Assembly (NCBI GenBank): GCA_015063725.1 | Contig: SVTP01000004.1 | Location: 24,911-88,910, forward strand | From: Oscillospiraceae bacterium | Lineage (GTDB): Bacteria > Bacillota > Clostridia > Oscillospirales > CAG-272 | DNA: 64,000 nt | Direction of reading: 5' to 3' | Part shown: positions 7,359 through 16,427 of the stretch, one piece after another | Layout of the letters: every line of letters begins with the position of its first letter | Numbering within the stretch: position 1 is the stretch's first letter | Notes under the pieces: generated by a model | Database searches by the model: none | Seen by the model: the letters and a program-made list of their open reading frames with translations, nothing else | Told to the model about the DNA's origin: nothing | Made by a program: the position numbers and the translations under genes

Positions 7359-9176
7359 TTACGCACGCGTCGATTGGCGCGTCTTTCTTTTCACCAGCAC
7401 AACCACACCTGCAACCGTCATAACAACGGCAGGGAGTGCTGTGAGAATGACCGTTGCGGTAATGATGCCCGATGCCACCGAGGTCTTGCCCGTGGTGCTA
7501 TCGGTCTGCATGTGCTGATCGGTATCAATTTGCATATCGTAAAGTGCGAGGAAGCTAAGTCCCACAGGGTTGACTTCCTTGCCCATGTAACGCAAAACAG
7601 AGAGGAGTGCATCGGTGTTGCCATAGGAGGTGCTACCAAGGAATGCATTTTTGGCGATCTCGGTAGAGCCGACTGCGCAAACAAAGGAAGGCTGGTTGAC
7701 GGTAGTATATCCCATACCCTCACCCACTGTGCGACGTTCTGCCGAGAGTGTCATCACGTTGAACACACCCGTGCCGCCCAAGGGCACACCGTTCTCATCG
7801 GTCAGGACCTCTCCCCCATTCTTAACCGAATAGTTTGCAAGGTTCTCGGAGGTTCCCGAACGGAAGACGTCATAGACCATACGGTTCCAGCCGTCACGGC
7901 TTGCGTATGCAAAGGTATAGGCGGGAGTACCGTTCTCCTCGTCTGCCATTACGTAACCAATATCGTAGGTGGAAGAAAATGCAATGGGCATAGCGTTGCC
8001 GAAAATGACCTTGGGCTCGGTGCCTGCCGCAATAATATCACTCATTGCAGCTGCGCCGATTCCCTTGCCAAAGGGATACTGACCGATAAAGGTGTTGCCT
8101 GTACCGTCCAGTGCGTTTGCGGCATCCACGATCGTATAGTTACCCTTTACGGTCTCGCCATTTGCGTTTTGCCCGTTGGCGCGTTGGTACTCAATGCCCC
8201 AGAATGCTAAATATTCCTCAAGGTTGGGCATATGGGGAGTATCGGCATCCATAAACACCATAAAGGAATAGGACTTTTTCAAAAACGCATCCAGCTTTTT
8301 GGTCTCCGAGACCTTTACATCTGCATTGCCAAAGGCAGAAACAAAATCGGTTTGGGGATCAAACGTCAAAATAAGGCGACAGTTTTCGGGGATCTCGTCG
8401 GTCTCAAGATTGAGATACTGAATTTCATATCCCGCACCCTCAATGACGTTCATAAGTTCACTGTATTCGGGCCAGCTTGCGCGGTCGCTCAAGCTCCATT
8501 CGGCAAAAGGCTCGCCGTGATTGACGGTCAAGCAGCAGATGGGAGCCTCGGCACCCGTAACGTCCTGAATCTGCTTTGCAAACTGCTTTTGTCCGTTGTA
8601 TCCGATCGGTACATCGGTTTGAGATTCGGAGTCATAGGTGTAGAAGGAACGTGCCGAGCTGATGCGGAACTCTGTGCCGCTGGCAACGATCACGTTGCTG
8701 GGATAGATGGTGGAATAAGAGGTACTGCGGTACATATCCACCGAGGAGGGGTTGCTCCAAACGTCTCTCCAAGAAACCTTGATGGTATCGGGGAATTGCT
8801 TTTGCAGAGCAAGCGCGGTGTAATACACGTAGCGCATGGAATCTGCCTTGGTCAACTGGTCGGGCTCATCGCAAAAGATGATCTCTACCTTTACCGGCTC
8901 TTCTCTTCCCTTGTTGGCTTCTTCAAAGACGTATTCCAGATAGCTGACGGTCTCATCCATCAGGGTGTAAAGTCCGCTCTTTTTTTGCAGATTGCTATGC
9001 TCCTGATAGACGGTATATGTGGACTGCGGTGTCAGGTCGATAAACCAGAACTGACTTGTGCAAAGCGCCGTCATGCCAACATTGATCAGGAGGACGGCGA
9101 CCAGCACAATGATGCAAAGTCCCAATGAGGCGGAGCCGTGACGGAGCCTGCGCTCCCATCCGTTTCCGAGTTTCAT
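7359..9176 (-). CDS. GldG-like ABC exporter auxiliary protein (long paralogue)
   Basis: 605 residues with a membrane helix near each end (about 15-36 and 572-594) and a large extracytoplasmic domain between. It follows the plan of GldG/ABC_transp_aux proteins: an N-terminal region beginning LTPQSTYTVY, then CCLTVNHGEP and later VFMDADTPHMPNLEEYLAFWGIEY (partial). The matching elements in the upstream gene (SLTPTLAFDV, CLLTNHGE, NGTPNMPNFE) show they are paralogues. GldG proteins assemble with a GldA ATPase and GldF permease. No catalytic residues are evident. ATG at 9176; 31-bp gap from the previous gene. Confidence 0.82.
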   Translation of the reverse strand: MKLGNGWERRLRHGSASLGLCIIVLVAVLLINVGMTALCTSQFWFIDLTPQSTYTVYQEHSNLQKKSGLYTLMDETVSYLEYVFEEANKGREEPVKVEIIFCDEPDQLTKADSMRYVYYTALALQKQFPDTIKVSWRDVWSNPSSVDMYRSTSYSTIYPSNVIVASGTEFRISSARSFYTYDSESQTDVPIGYNGQKQFAKQIQDVTGAEAPICCLTVNHGEPFAEWSLSDRASWPEYSELMNVIEGAGYEIQYLNLETDEIPENCRLILTFDPQTDFVSAFGNADVKVSETKKLDAFLKKSYSFMVFMDADTPHMPNLEEYLAFWGIEYQRANGQNANGETVKGNYTIVDAANALDGTGNTFIGQYPFGKGIGAAAMSDIIAAGTEPKVIFGNAMPIAFSSTYDIGYVMADEENGTPAYTFAYASRDGWNRMVYDVFRSGTSENLANYSVKNGGEVLTDENGVPLGGTGVFNVMTLSAERRTVGEGMGYTTVNQPSFVCAVGSTEIAKNAFLGSTSYGNTDALLSVLRYMGKEVNPVGLSFLALYDMQIDTDQHMQTDSTTGKTSVASGIITATVILTALPAVVMTVAGVVVLVKRKTRQSTRA

Positions 9177-9207
9177 ATCTGTTTCTTTCCTTTCTTCGGG
9201 GTTTTGG

Positions 9208-10764
9208 TTATGCGCGGCGGCGTTTGATGAGCACGATGATCGCAGCCGTCAGAATGCTGACGGCAGGAATGAGTGCCAGCGCAACCGTCCAGCGCAGCAT
9301 TTGCGCGGTAGTGATGGTGCTGATATCGTAAGAGGCAAAGGGCTTGATGGTCAGCCCTGTGGGAACGGTGCGTCCGCCGATCTCTTCAAAAAGCTCGAGC
9401 AATACGTCGCCGTTATCATATACGGCAGATTGCAGATAGGTACGTGTAGCAAAATTGACAGAGGATACCACGCCCACATAAGAGGAGCCCGTGGCATTTT
9501 TTTGCTCGGTCAAACTCATCAAAATGCAGGAGCCACCGTCAACCGCCTCGCCGTTTGCCCAGTGCGTAGTCTTATTACTACTGCGATAAAGGGGATAGAG
9601 TGTGCGTGTGCCGTTCATGTTGGTGTAGGTGCCGTCCTGCTTTGCGACGTATCCCTCACCCGTAACGGCAAGTGCAGTAGAGTTACCGAAGACAACATAC
9701 TCGTTTGCGGGATCGACAAAGCGACCGTTGTCGCTGCCTGCTGCATGACCGTAAATGGTATAGCCATCAGACGTCAAAGAGCCCGAGGTGTCCTGCACGG
9801 TGTAACGGTGCGAAACACCTGTGGTAGCATTTCTTGCATACTCGGTCTCAATGCCCCACTCCTTGATGTAACTCTCGAAATTGGGCATATTCGGCGTTCC
9901 GTTCTCCAAAAAGAGGAAGAAGGAATGTCCGTCCTGTGCCAAAAACGTATCCAGAATTTCCGTCTCGGAGATGTCAGACACGCCATCGGCTACCAGGTCG
10001 GTGTTGGGGTTGTAGCTGATGATGACGTCGCAGGTTTCGGGAATGGGATCCTTATACAGGTCAATATAAACGACCGTATAACCTGCATCGTCAAGAATGG
10101 TCAAAAGCTCGTAGTCATAGGAGACCTCACCGTGATTGGTCAGAAGGCACGCAATGCGAGCGTCGTTATCGACGGCGTGCATCAAAGCGGAGCTCAATTT
10201 GCGCTCACCGCTATACGCCCAAGGCTGGGAGCTGGTGTCATCGGCAAATACGTAGAAGTCTGTCCACCTGTAAACGCGGTGGTAGCCCTCACTCACAACG
10301 ATCACGCTCGTACTGTTCAGGGGAGTGATGATCTCCTCTCCTGTGAGCGGATTGTGACTGACGGTATAGTCCTTGACGGGAGAGGGGTTGATGTAGATAT
10401 CGTAAAATTTGAGTTTGATATTCTCAAAGCGGTCGGCAAGAGCGCGCGCCGTATGGTAGAGGTAGTAGTTCTCGTTCCCCTCTGCTTTTACGGCATCCTC
10501 AAGATCGCAGAACAGGATCTCAACCTCAGGCAGCTTTCCGTCCGCTCTGCGATGCGCCTCAAAGGCACCCTCAAGAACTGTATAGCAGTCCTCGGTAACG
10601 TCAAATGCCAGCGTGGGTGTCAGGGATGTGTAAAGCTCGTAACGCTCTACCACCGCCGAGAGCACCGCATTGGCAAGCACCGCTACCAAAATGACCATAA
10701 CGGTCAGCGTTGCCGCCACTGTGGCATAACGCACCTTTTTGTTGCGTATGAATCGTTTTTTCAT
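9208..10764 (-). CDS. GldG-like ABC exporter auxiliary protein (short paralogue)
   Basis: 518 residues: an N-terminal helix (about 12-38), a large extracytoplasmic domain, and a C-terminal helix (about 487-514) ending in IKRRRA. Motifs CLLTNHGEVSYDYE and NGTPNMPNFESYIKEWGIE align with the next gene product, so the operon holds two GldG-type subunits, possibly a heterodimer. It starts 22 bp after the permease gene. The role is inferred from neighbours. Confidence 0.82.
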   Translation of the reverse strand: MKKRFIRNKKVRYATVAATLTVMVILVAVLANAVLSAVVERYELYTSLTPTLAFDVTEDCYTVLEGAFEAHRRADGKLPEVEILFCDLEDAVKAEGNENYYLYHTARALADRFENIKLKFYDIYINPSPVKDYTVSHNPLTGEEIITPLNSTSVIVVSEGYHRVYRWTDFYVFADDTSSQPWAYSGERKLSSALMHAVDNDARIACLLTNHGEVSYDYELLTILDDAGYTVVYIDLYKDPIPETCDVIISYNPNTDLVADGVSDISETEILDTFLAQDGHSFFLFLENGTPNMPNFESYIKEWGIETEYARNATTGVSHRYTVQDTSGSLTSDGYTIYGHAAGSDNGRFVDPANEYVVFGNSTALAVTGEGYVAKQDGTYTNMNGTRTLYPLYRSSNKTTHWANGEAVDGGSCILMSLTEQKNATGSSYVGVVSSVNFATRTYLQSAVYDNGDVLLELFEEIGGRTVPTGLTIKPFASYDISTITTAQMLRWTVALALIPAVSILTAAIIVLIKRRRA

Positions 10765-10785
10765 AGATGCTTTCCCTCCCGGGCA

Positions 10786-11556
10786 TTAACCCCAACGGCG
10801 CTTTTCGTAAACGCGTACGGTAAGGAAGAGGAAAACGAATGCCAGCGATGCATAGTACAAAAGCGCCGCGTAGTCGAACACGCCTGCACTGAAGTTGCTG
10901 TAACGGCTGAGTACCGATACCCAGTCGATCACAAAACGAACGGCATAGCTGCCGATAATGGGTTGTCCCGAGGCATCGGTGAGCATGTTGAATACATTGA
11001 GCAAAACCATGACCGCAATAACGCCGATGGTGATAACGGCGGCGGAAAGCTGGTTTTCAGTAAGTGCGGAGATAAAGGTTCCAATGGCAATGAGCGCCGC
11101 GCCCAACAGAATGAGTGCGATCAGAGAACCGACGATCTGCCCTGTTACGGGACCGATATGTGTCAGGGAGTACTCTGTTCCACCTCTCTCAGCATTGGCG
11201 ATCACATACAAGGGGATGAAGTTGATGCAGGAAAGCAGAACGCCGCCCACAAACAGAGTCAGAGCTGCAAAATACTTACCCAAAACCATACCCGTAATGG
11301 TGACGGGTGCGGTCAGGAGCATCTGCTCGGTACGCATCTTTCTCTCCTCGGCAAACAGTCTCATTGTCAAAAGCGGAATGAGAATGACGAATGCAATGAT
11401 GAGATAAAAGAAATATTGACTGGTGTTGTAGGTGCCTGCAATGATGGTGGTGTAGCAGCAAAGCAGAGCCGAGAACACCAAAAAGATTCCCAAATAAATG
11501 TATCCGATGGGATTGATGAAGTAAGAGGATAACTCTTTTCGATAAATGGCGAACAT
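10786..11556 (-). CDS. ABC-2 type permease, GldF-like
   Basis: 256 residues with six predicted membrane helices and the typical start MFAIYRKELSSYFINPIGYI seen in GldF and ABC-2 permeases. The cytoplasmic loop LFAEERKMRTEQMLLTAPV is the coupling segment common to this family. It pairs with the ATPase encoded 33 bp upstream and with the two GldG-like proteins downstream. In Bacteroidetes GldAFG supports gliding and type IX secretion; in Firmicutes the function of this locus is unknown. Confidence 0.88.
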   Translation of the reverse strand: MFAIYRKELSSYFINPIGYIYLGIFLVFSALLCCYTTIIAGTYNTSQYFFYLIIAFVILIPLLTMRLFAEERKMRTEQMLLTAPVTITGMVLGKYFAALTLFVGGVLLSCINFIPLYVIANAERGGTEYSLTHIGPVTGQIVGSLIALILLGAALIAIGTFISALTENQLSAAVITIGVIAVMVLLNVFNMLTDASGQPIIGSYAVRFVIDWVSVLSRYSNFSAGVFDYAALLYYASLAFVFLFLTVRVYEKRRWG

Positions 11557-11589
11557 AAATTAGCAATTCCTTTCTGTAATGGGTAACGG

Positions 11590-12684
11590 TTACTCGTCGT
11601 CGTCCTCGTCGGCAGTTTTTGCCGCCTCAGCTCTTTGACGCTCTGCATCGGCATAAAGAGCAGCTCCAAGCTCCTTCTCTTGCGTTGCTGCCGCGCCTCT
11701 GCGCGCCTTGCGCGCTACGCGCTCACGTGCGGCTCCCAAGGTCTTCTTCTCCTCGGAGTGGTCAACAACCGAGATGAAAATATCCTCAAGGCTCATACCC
11801 ATGGATTCGATACCAACCAGAGGCCAGTTGCGCTCAACGAGTTGGTAGAACAGCTTTTTGCGGATGTCGATGCCGGCATCGCTCTCGATCATATAAGAAT
11901 ACGCATCGCCGTCTCTCTCTGCCAAGCCTTCGGCATAGGTGATGCCAGGCATGGCACGCAGCATGGCAAGCACGTCCTTTTGAGGGCCGACGATCTTGAC
12001 GTTGAAGCGTCGGTTCTGGCTCATGACGTTTGCAATGTTCTCGGTCTTTTCATTGGCAACGATCTTGCCCTTGTTGATGATGACGATGCGGTCGCAAACG
12101 GCTTGTACCTCTTGCAGAATGTGCGTGGAAAGAACAACCGTGTGTGCCTTACCAAGACTGCGGATCAGGTTGCGGATCTCGATGATCTGCTTGGGATCAA
12201 GTCCTACGGTCGGCTCGTCGAAAATGATGACCTTGGGATTGCCGATGAGAGCCTGCGCAATGCCCACTCTTTGACGGTAGCCCTTGGAAAGGGTGCGAAT
12301 GACCTTGTGGTACATATCGCTGATCTTAACCGTTTCGCAAATGGTTTGCAAGTGCTCCTCGCGATTCAGCTTGCAGCATTTGAGGTCGTATGCAAAGTTG
12401 AGGTATTCCCCAACCGTCATATCCAAATACAGGGGGGGCTGCTCGGGCAAATAGCCTATCAGCTTTTTGGCACCGATGGGATCGGAAAGAATATCAATGC
12501 CTGCGATACACGCCTTGCCCGACGTGGAAGAAAGACAACCTGTGAGAATGTTCATCGTGGTACTCTTGCCCGCGCCGTTGGGGCCAAGAAGACCAACGAT
12601 TTCGCCTTCTTCAACAGAAAAGCTGATGTCATCCACCGCACAGGTGGTGCCGTAATTTTTTACAAGATGCTCAATTTTGATCAT
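11590..12684 (-). CDS. ABC transporter ATP-binding protein, GldA-like
   Basis: 364 residues. Walker A GLLGPNGAGKST (about 31-42), Q-loop YLPEQPPLY, signature LSKGYRQRVGIAQAL, Walker B VIIFDEPTVGLDP and H-loop VVLSTHIL are all intact. After the nucleotide-binding domain there is a DUF4162-like region, then an Arg/Ala/Glu-rich tail ending in TADEDDDE that is longer than in most homologues. First gene of a five-gene operon, with a promoter at 12749-12777. Confidence 0.92.
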   Translation of the reverse strand: MIKIEHLVKNYGTTCAVDDISFSVEEGEIVGLLGPNGAGKSTTMNILTGCLSSTSGKACIAGIDILSDPIGAKKLIGYLPEQPPLYLDMTVGEYLNFAYDLKCCKLNREEHLQTICETVKISDMYHKVIRTLSKGYRQRVGIAQALIGNPKVIIFDEPTVGLDPKQIIEIRNLIRSLGKAHTVVLSTHILQEVQAVCDRIVIINKGKIVANEKTENIANVMSQNRRFNVKIVGPQKDVLAMLRAMPGITYAEGLAERDGDAYSYMIESDAGIDIRKKLFYQLVERNWPLVGIESMGMSLEDIFISVVDHSEEKKTLGAARERVARKARRGAAATQEKELGAALYADAERQRAEAAKTADEDDDE

Positions 12685-12748
12685 GAGAGGTTCAGGTCCT
12701 TTCTGACTGGTTTTGGGAGCGTTTCGGCTCCGCTATATAATAATCCAA

Positions 12749-12777
12749 AGTATATTCTAACACACATATATGGACAA
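12749..12777 (-). promoter_or_regulatory. Promoter of the Gld-like ABC operon
   Basis: TTGTCC (12772-12777), 17-bp spacer, TATACT (12749-12754), minus strand, with a leader of about 60 nt. Confidence 0.6.
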
Positions 12778-12843
12778 ACGATGAACAAGAGCAAATAAAT
12801 GTCTCTTTTCGTGCTGATTTTCTTACGAAATTTGCGCGTCTTT

Positions 12844-12872
12844 TTGCAAAAAAATTGCAAGGGCTGTATAAA
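12844..12872 (+). promoter_or_regulatory. Promoter of the M23 peptidase gene
   Basis: TTGCAA (12844-12849), 17-bp spacer, TATAAA (12867-12872). Divergent from the ABC operon. This position makes the ATG at 12973 the real start. Confidence 0.6.
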
Positions 12873-12972
12873 ACGTCCACGAAAGGAAAAAATAAAGACA
12901 GCCAGACGCGAAAAAAGGGGTTTTTGCCCCCTGCCCCGCGGCGCAATATCATCATATCAAAGGAGTATCAAA

Positions 12973-13692
12973 ATGCAAAAGAACTGGAAAGAATCTGAAT
13001 TCTTCAAAAAGCTGAAGCACATTCGCGTAAACCGTGCGGTTTACCTCTCTGCCATCATCGTGCTTCTCTCCATCTCCGTTGTCCTCGTCATCACCGCAGT
13101 CAACAACCGAGCAAACAAAATCCCCGAGGGAACCACGCCTCCCGCAGTGGAGACACCTGCTCCCGAGGGCACAACACCCCCTCAAACCAACGAGAACGAC
13201 AAGCCCACACAAGGCAATACCTTGCCCGAGTTTGCCCTGCCCGTTGGCGGTGTGCTCTCCAAAAAGCATAGCGTTGACACACAGGTGTTCTCCCCTACGC
13301 TGAACGAATACCGCGTGCACCTTGGCATTGATATCGCCACAGAGGAAGCCGCTCCCGTTTGCGCAATGGCACAGGGAACGGTAGCACAGATTTGGGAAGA
13401 CCCCATGATGGGTTGGAGCGTAGCGATCTCTCATACGGGAGACGCCGTAACGGTTTATAAAAACCTCTCCAAGCAGTTAGCAGACGGCATTACCGTTGGT
13501 GCCGAGGTAGAGGCAGGTCAACTTTTGGGATCTGTTGGCGACACCGCCATGATCGAGATCGCCGAGGAGCCTCACCTGCACGTGGAAATGACCGTAAAGG
13601 GACTGCAGGTAGATCCCCTGGACTATTTCAGCAAAGAGGTTCTCTCTGCCCTGACCGAGGACTCCATTTATGAGGGTGAAGCAGATAAGTAA
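12973..13692 (+). CDS. Membrane-anchored M23/LytM-domain protein (SpoIIQ-like layout)
   Basis: 239 residues from ATG at 12973, which has AAAGGAG seven bases upstream; the frame extends further upstream but lacks an RBS there. A short basic cytoplasmic head, one helix (about 22-42), a Pro/Thr-rich linker and a LytM domain follow. HLGID and HLHVE supply the His, Asp and His zinc ligands, so endopeptidase activity is possible. The layout resembles SpoIIQ, and the genome encodes SpoIIGA and SigE, but a sporulation role is inference; other envelope hydrolases share this plan. Confidence 0.85.
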   Translation: MQKNWKESEFFKKLKHIRVNRAVYLSAIIVLLSISVVLVITAVNNRANKIPEGTTPPAVETPAPEGTTPPQTNENDKPTQGNTLPEFALPVGGVLSKKHSVDTQVFSPTLNEYRVHLGIDIATEEAAPVCAMAQGTVAQIWEDPMMGWSVAISHTGDAVTVYKNLSKQLADGITVGAEVEAGQLLGSVGDTAMIEIAEEPHLHVEMTVKGLQVDPLDYFSKEVLSALTEDSIYEGEADK

Positions 13693-13701
13693 GCAAAAAA
13701 A

Positions 13702-13733
13702 GATGGAACGGCGGGTGCTGTTCCATCTTTTTT
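13702..13733 (+). terminator. Terminator of the M23 gene
   Basis: GATGGAAC/GTTCCATC stem with an internal GC-rich loop, then TTTTTTG. It sits directly between convergent genes. Confidence 0.85.
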
Positions 13734-13734
13734 G

Positions 13735-14322
13735 TTATGTGTTTTGCACTGCCATTTGATCCTCTTGGTAGCGATAATAGCGCTTTTTGGCAGCAAAGAC
13801 CGTGCCGAAGCAGGAGATGGCGCACAAAAGTGCATAGATGATCACGTTGGGATCAAATTCCCAATCGGCGGTGCTATTGGCAAGCTGTTGGCGTTGACCG
13901 TCGACCACTACGCTGACCGAATGAATGCGGTCAAAAGCAAGGGTGGTTTTCCACTCGTGGCGGATCTCTTCTGCAAAACGCGGATAGAGAGGTAAGCCGT
14001 CAATCTCGATCTCCTCACGGTCGCGCCCATTGCCGACCACGATCAGGATCTTTTCAACCTCTGCCTTTTTATCCTCGTTGTTGACAAGGTATCCGCTCAG
14101 CTGCGTAACAAAATTTTGCTCTGTAGCATCCAAGGGAGAGGAAGAAACGTCAAACGCTTCCTTTACGGCGATCCCCTCATTTTTTTGGAAAGAAAACAAA
14201 GCAACAAGCGCCAGCACCAAAAAGAAGATTGCCAGAGCACCACACAAAAGCACGGCAAGATTGTGCCATATGTGCCCCATGATGATCTTTTTCCATTCAA
14301 TTTGTTTCAGTTGCAATTTCAA
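13735..14322 (-). CDS. Two-helix membrane protein of unknown function
   Basis: 195 residues. The start is TTG at 14322, supported by GGAGG eight bases upstream and spacing after the previous gene; no good ATG exists. One helix lies at about 21-45 and another at about 160-178, with an extracytoplasmic domain between containing DREEIEIDGLPLYPRF, and a short cytoplasmic tail KKRYYRYQEDQ. Last gene of the kinase-SIS-DegT operon. I do not recognise the family; the operon suggests an envelope-linked role. Confidence 0.7.
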   Translation of the reverse strand: MKLQLKQIEWKKIIMGHIWHNLAVLLCGALAIFFLVLALVALFSFQKNEGIAVKEAFDVSSSPLDATEQNFVTQLSGYLVNNEDKKAEVEKILIVVGNGRDREEIEIDGLPLYPRFAEEIRHEWKTTLAFDRIHSVSVVVDGQRQQLANSTADWEFDPNVIIYALLCAISCFGTVFAAKKRYYRYQEDQMAVQNT

Positions 14323-14353
14323 AGAAAGAGCCTCCTCTCGTTATTGAGTGGTA

Positions 14354-15187
14354 TTAAAGTTGTTTTTTGACATACGGGGTGTCAAAAACAGGCTGTCCCT
14401 TCATGCGCTCCTGGCGCAGCGGTGTGGGAGTGGCAAGTGCACCCTCCTCCAAAAGGATCTGTGCGGCGGCGGCAGTCCACTCGGTCACACGCAGATCTCC
14501 GCCAACGATATCGTTCATCACAAGGGATGCCCCCTCTCCAAAGCCGCGTCCGCAGTTGTGGTAGGCAAACGCGCCTTGGAAGATGCCCATCTCGTTTGTT
14601 AAGATCAAGCCGCTCATACCAACGTCAATGGCAGAGCCCTTGCCAAGATCAAAGATGGCGGCATCGCAAAAATCAGTCAGGGGCTTGCCCTCATGGCGCG
14701 CACCGATGTATCCGCCCACGTTGAGAATGAGCGGGATCTTCTTCTCGCGGCAGATCTCATACACGCGAGAAAGCTTGTAGTCCTCTTTTTTGCCAACCAA
14801 ATAGTCCAACACGACCGCGCGGACAGGCAGGTTGACATTCTCAAGAAATGCCGCAAGTGTTTTGGGGCGGATCATGCCGCAATTTTCGCACACGTCGGCA
14901 AAAACAGGGGTGGAACCCACGCAAACGGCAACCAACGAATCGGCAGGTGCCGAGACCTCGCCAACAACCGTGGCATCGGATGTTTGGCTCTCGTCAAAGC
15001 GCGCACCAAAGTGGCGCAGGACTGCCTCGTATGCTGCATCGTAGCTGTGGCAAAGGAGCCCGAAATTGGCACCGCTATATTCTGCCAAAGCCTTTGCGGC
15101 GGATACGGAATAGCCACCAATGGTACCCCAAACACCGCTTTCAAGGACGGAAAGCTCGGTATCAATCAATCTTTTTTGCATATCCAT
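14354..15187 (-). CDS. Half-size DegT-aminotransferase-like protein, probably non-catalytic
   Basis: 277 residues with a DegT/DnrJ/EryC1-type PLP fold, but about 120 residues shorter than its operon neighbour. Where that enzyme has VDAAQGVGAEWKGK this protein has LNVGGYIGARHEGK, so the Asp that contacts the PLP ring nitrogen is replaced. A Lys is present near the usual Schiff-base position (DLGKGSAIDVG) but the surrounding SGEGG is lost. It begins 12 bp after the full enzyme and probably forms a heteromer with it. Activity is doubtful. Confidence 0.72.
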   Translation of the reverse strand: MDMQKRLIDTELSVLESGVWGTIGGYSVSAAKALAEYSGANFGLLCHSYDAAYEAVLRHFGARFDESQTSDATVVGEVSAPADSLVAVCVGSTPVFADVCENCGMIRPKTLAAFLENVNLPVRAVVLDYLVGKKEDYKLSRVYEICREKKIPLILNVGGYIGARHEGKPLTDFCDAAIFDLGKGSAIDVGMSGLILTNEMGIFQGAFAYHNCGRGFGEGASLVMNDIVGGDLRVTEWTAAAAQILLEEGALATPTPLRQERMKGQPVFDTPYVKKQL

Positions 15188-15199
15188 GTCCCCCCCTCC

Positions 15200-16396
15200 T
15201 TACACAGCTTTGAGTTCGTCGGCGTGTTCCCACACCTTGATGATGGCATCTGCGATCGCATCCAGCGTTTCTCTCTTTGCAAGCAGGACCGCCTGTCCCA
15301 TCCATGAGCCTTCCTCAAAGGATGCGCGCTCGCAAACGGGCAGCGGCGTTGTGTCAATCTTGGCACCGATCATTCTCTCGGTATCGCGAGAGGTCACACA
15401 GGGGAAGGTATAAAGGGGCGCGTAGCCCGAGCAGATCGGCACGCCCTCAGCAACAAGCGCCTTAATGAATTGGTCGCGTGTGATGCCCTTTTTTGCCAAT
15501 TCTTCTTTTTTGAAACGCATCAGGAAAAGGTGATAGGCGTGCGTTGTGATGCGCTCGTCATAAGCAAGATGCTCTACAAAGCCGAGCCCTTGCAGTCTGC
15601 CTGCAAGGTATGCGGCATTCTTGTCGCGCAAAACGACCTCGCGAGAGAGTTTTTCGTACTGCGAAAGCAGGATGGATGCCTGCAGCTCGGTGATGCGGTG
15701 ATCCTGTGCAACGCTTACATATTTGCCGTCCTCGCAGCCACCCGAGAGCATCAATTCGAGATTTTTTGCAAGGACGTCATCGTTTGTTGTGATGATACCG
15801 CCCTCGCCGCTGGTCAGATTTTTGGAGTTCTGGCAGGAGATAGAAGCCGCATCGCCATAGGCGCAAATGCTCTTTCCTTTCCATTCCGCTCCAACACCCT
15901 GTGCGGCATCTACGATCAGCTTGACACCGTGGCGATGTGCGATCTCCTCAAGTGCATCGAGATCGGGGGGACATCCGCCAACGGCAACCGCAACGATCGC
16001 GCGTGTCTTTGGGGTGATCTTCTCCTCAACCGATGCGGGGGAGATGAGGTAATTGCTATCGTCGATATCGGCAAGCACGGGGGTTGCCCCTGCAAACACG
16101 ATGGATGACAGCGTTGCGATAAAGGTGTAGGGCGGCAGAATGACCTCGTCGCCGCGACCGATGCCAAAGCCGCGCAAAAGCAGCTCCAGGGAGACTGTAC
16201 CATTGGCAACGGCAAAGCAGTGTGCCACGCCACAGTCCTTTGCAAAAGTCTTCTCAAATTGCTCTCTCAATTGACCGCTCTTGTAGTTACCTGCAAGAAG
16301 GGTGTTTTTGAGCATCTCGCGGTCGGTGTCGGTGACCTGCGGCCAGGCAGGTACCTTATGTTTCAGAACGGGCTCGCCGCCGTGAATTGCAAGCAT
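15200..16396 (-). CDS. DegT/DnrJ/EryC1/StrS family aminotransferase
   Basis: 398 residues from ATG at 16396 (AAAGGAG upstream); a longer frame begins inside the previous gene and has no RBS. Family hallmarks: N-terminal GGEPVLKH, LPPYTFIATLSSIVFAGATPV, VDAAQGVGAEWKGK with the PLP-binding Asp, and CQNSKNLTSGEGG with the Schiff-base Lys. These enzymes use PLP to transfer an amino group to keto-sugars or inosose-type rings. Its partners here are a sugar kinase, a SIS protein and a degenerate paralogue, so a cyclitol or amino-sugar substrate is likely. Confidence 0.9.
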   Translation of the reverse strand: MLAIHGGEPVLKHKVPAWPQVTDTDREMLKNTLLAGNYKSGQLREQFEKTFAKDCGVAHCFAVANGTVSLELLLRGFGIGRGDEVILPPYTFIATLSSIVFAGATPVLADIDDSNYLISPASVEEKITPKTRAIVAVAVGGCPPDLDALEEIAHRHGVKLIVDAAQGVGAEWKGKSICAYGDAASISCQNSKNLTSGEGGIITTNDDVLAKNLELMLSGGCEDGKYVSVAQDHRITELQASILLSQYEKLSREVVLRDKNAAYLAGRLQGLGFVEHLAYDERITTHAYHLFLMRFKKEELAKKGITRDQFIKALVAEGVPICSGYAPLYTFPCVTSRDTERMIGAKIDTTPLPVCERASFEEGSWMGQAVLLAKRETLDAIADAIIKVWEHADELKAV

Positions 16397-16427
16397 AGTG
16401 TTTCTCCTTTTATGTATGATAATTCGC

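Noticed and set aside
9301..11532. A 743-codon plus-strand open frame
   Set aside because: It lies antisense to the GldG-like and permease genes, has no RBS or domain, and an odd Cys/Gly/His/Asn-rich composition expected from reading a coding strand backwards.
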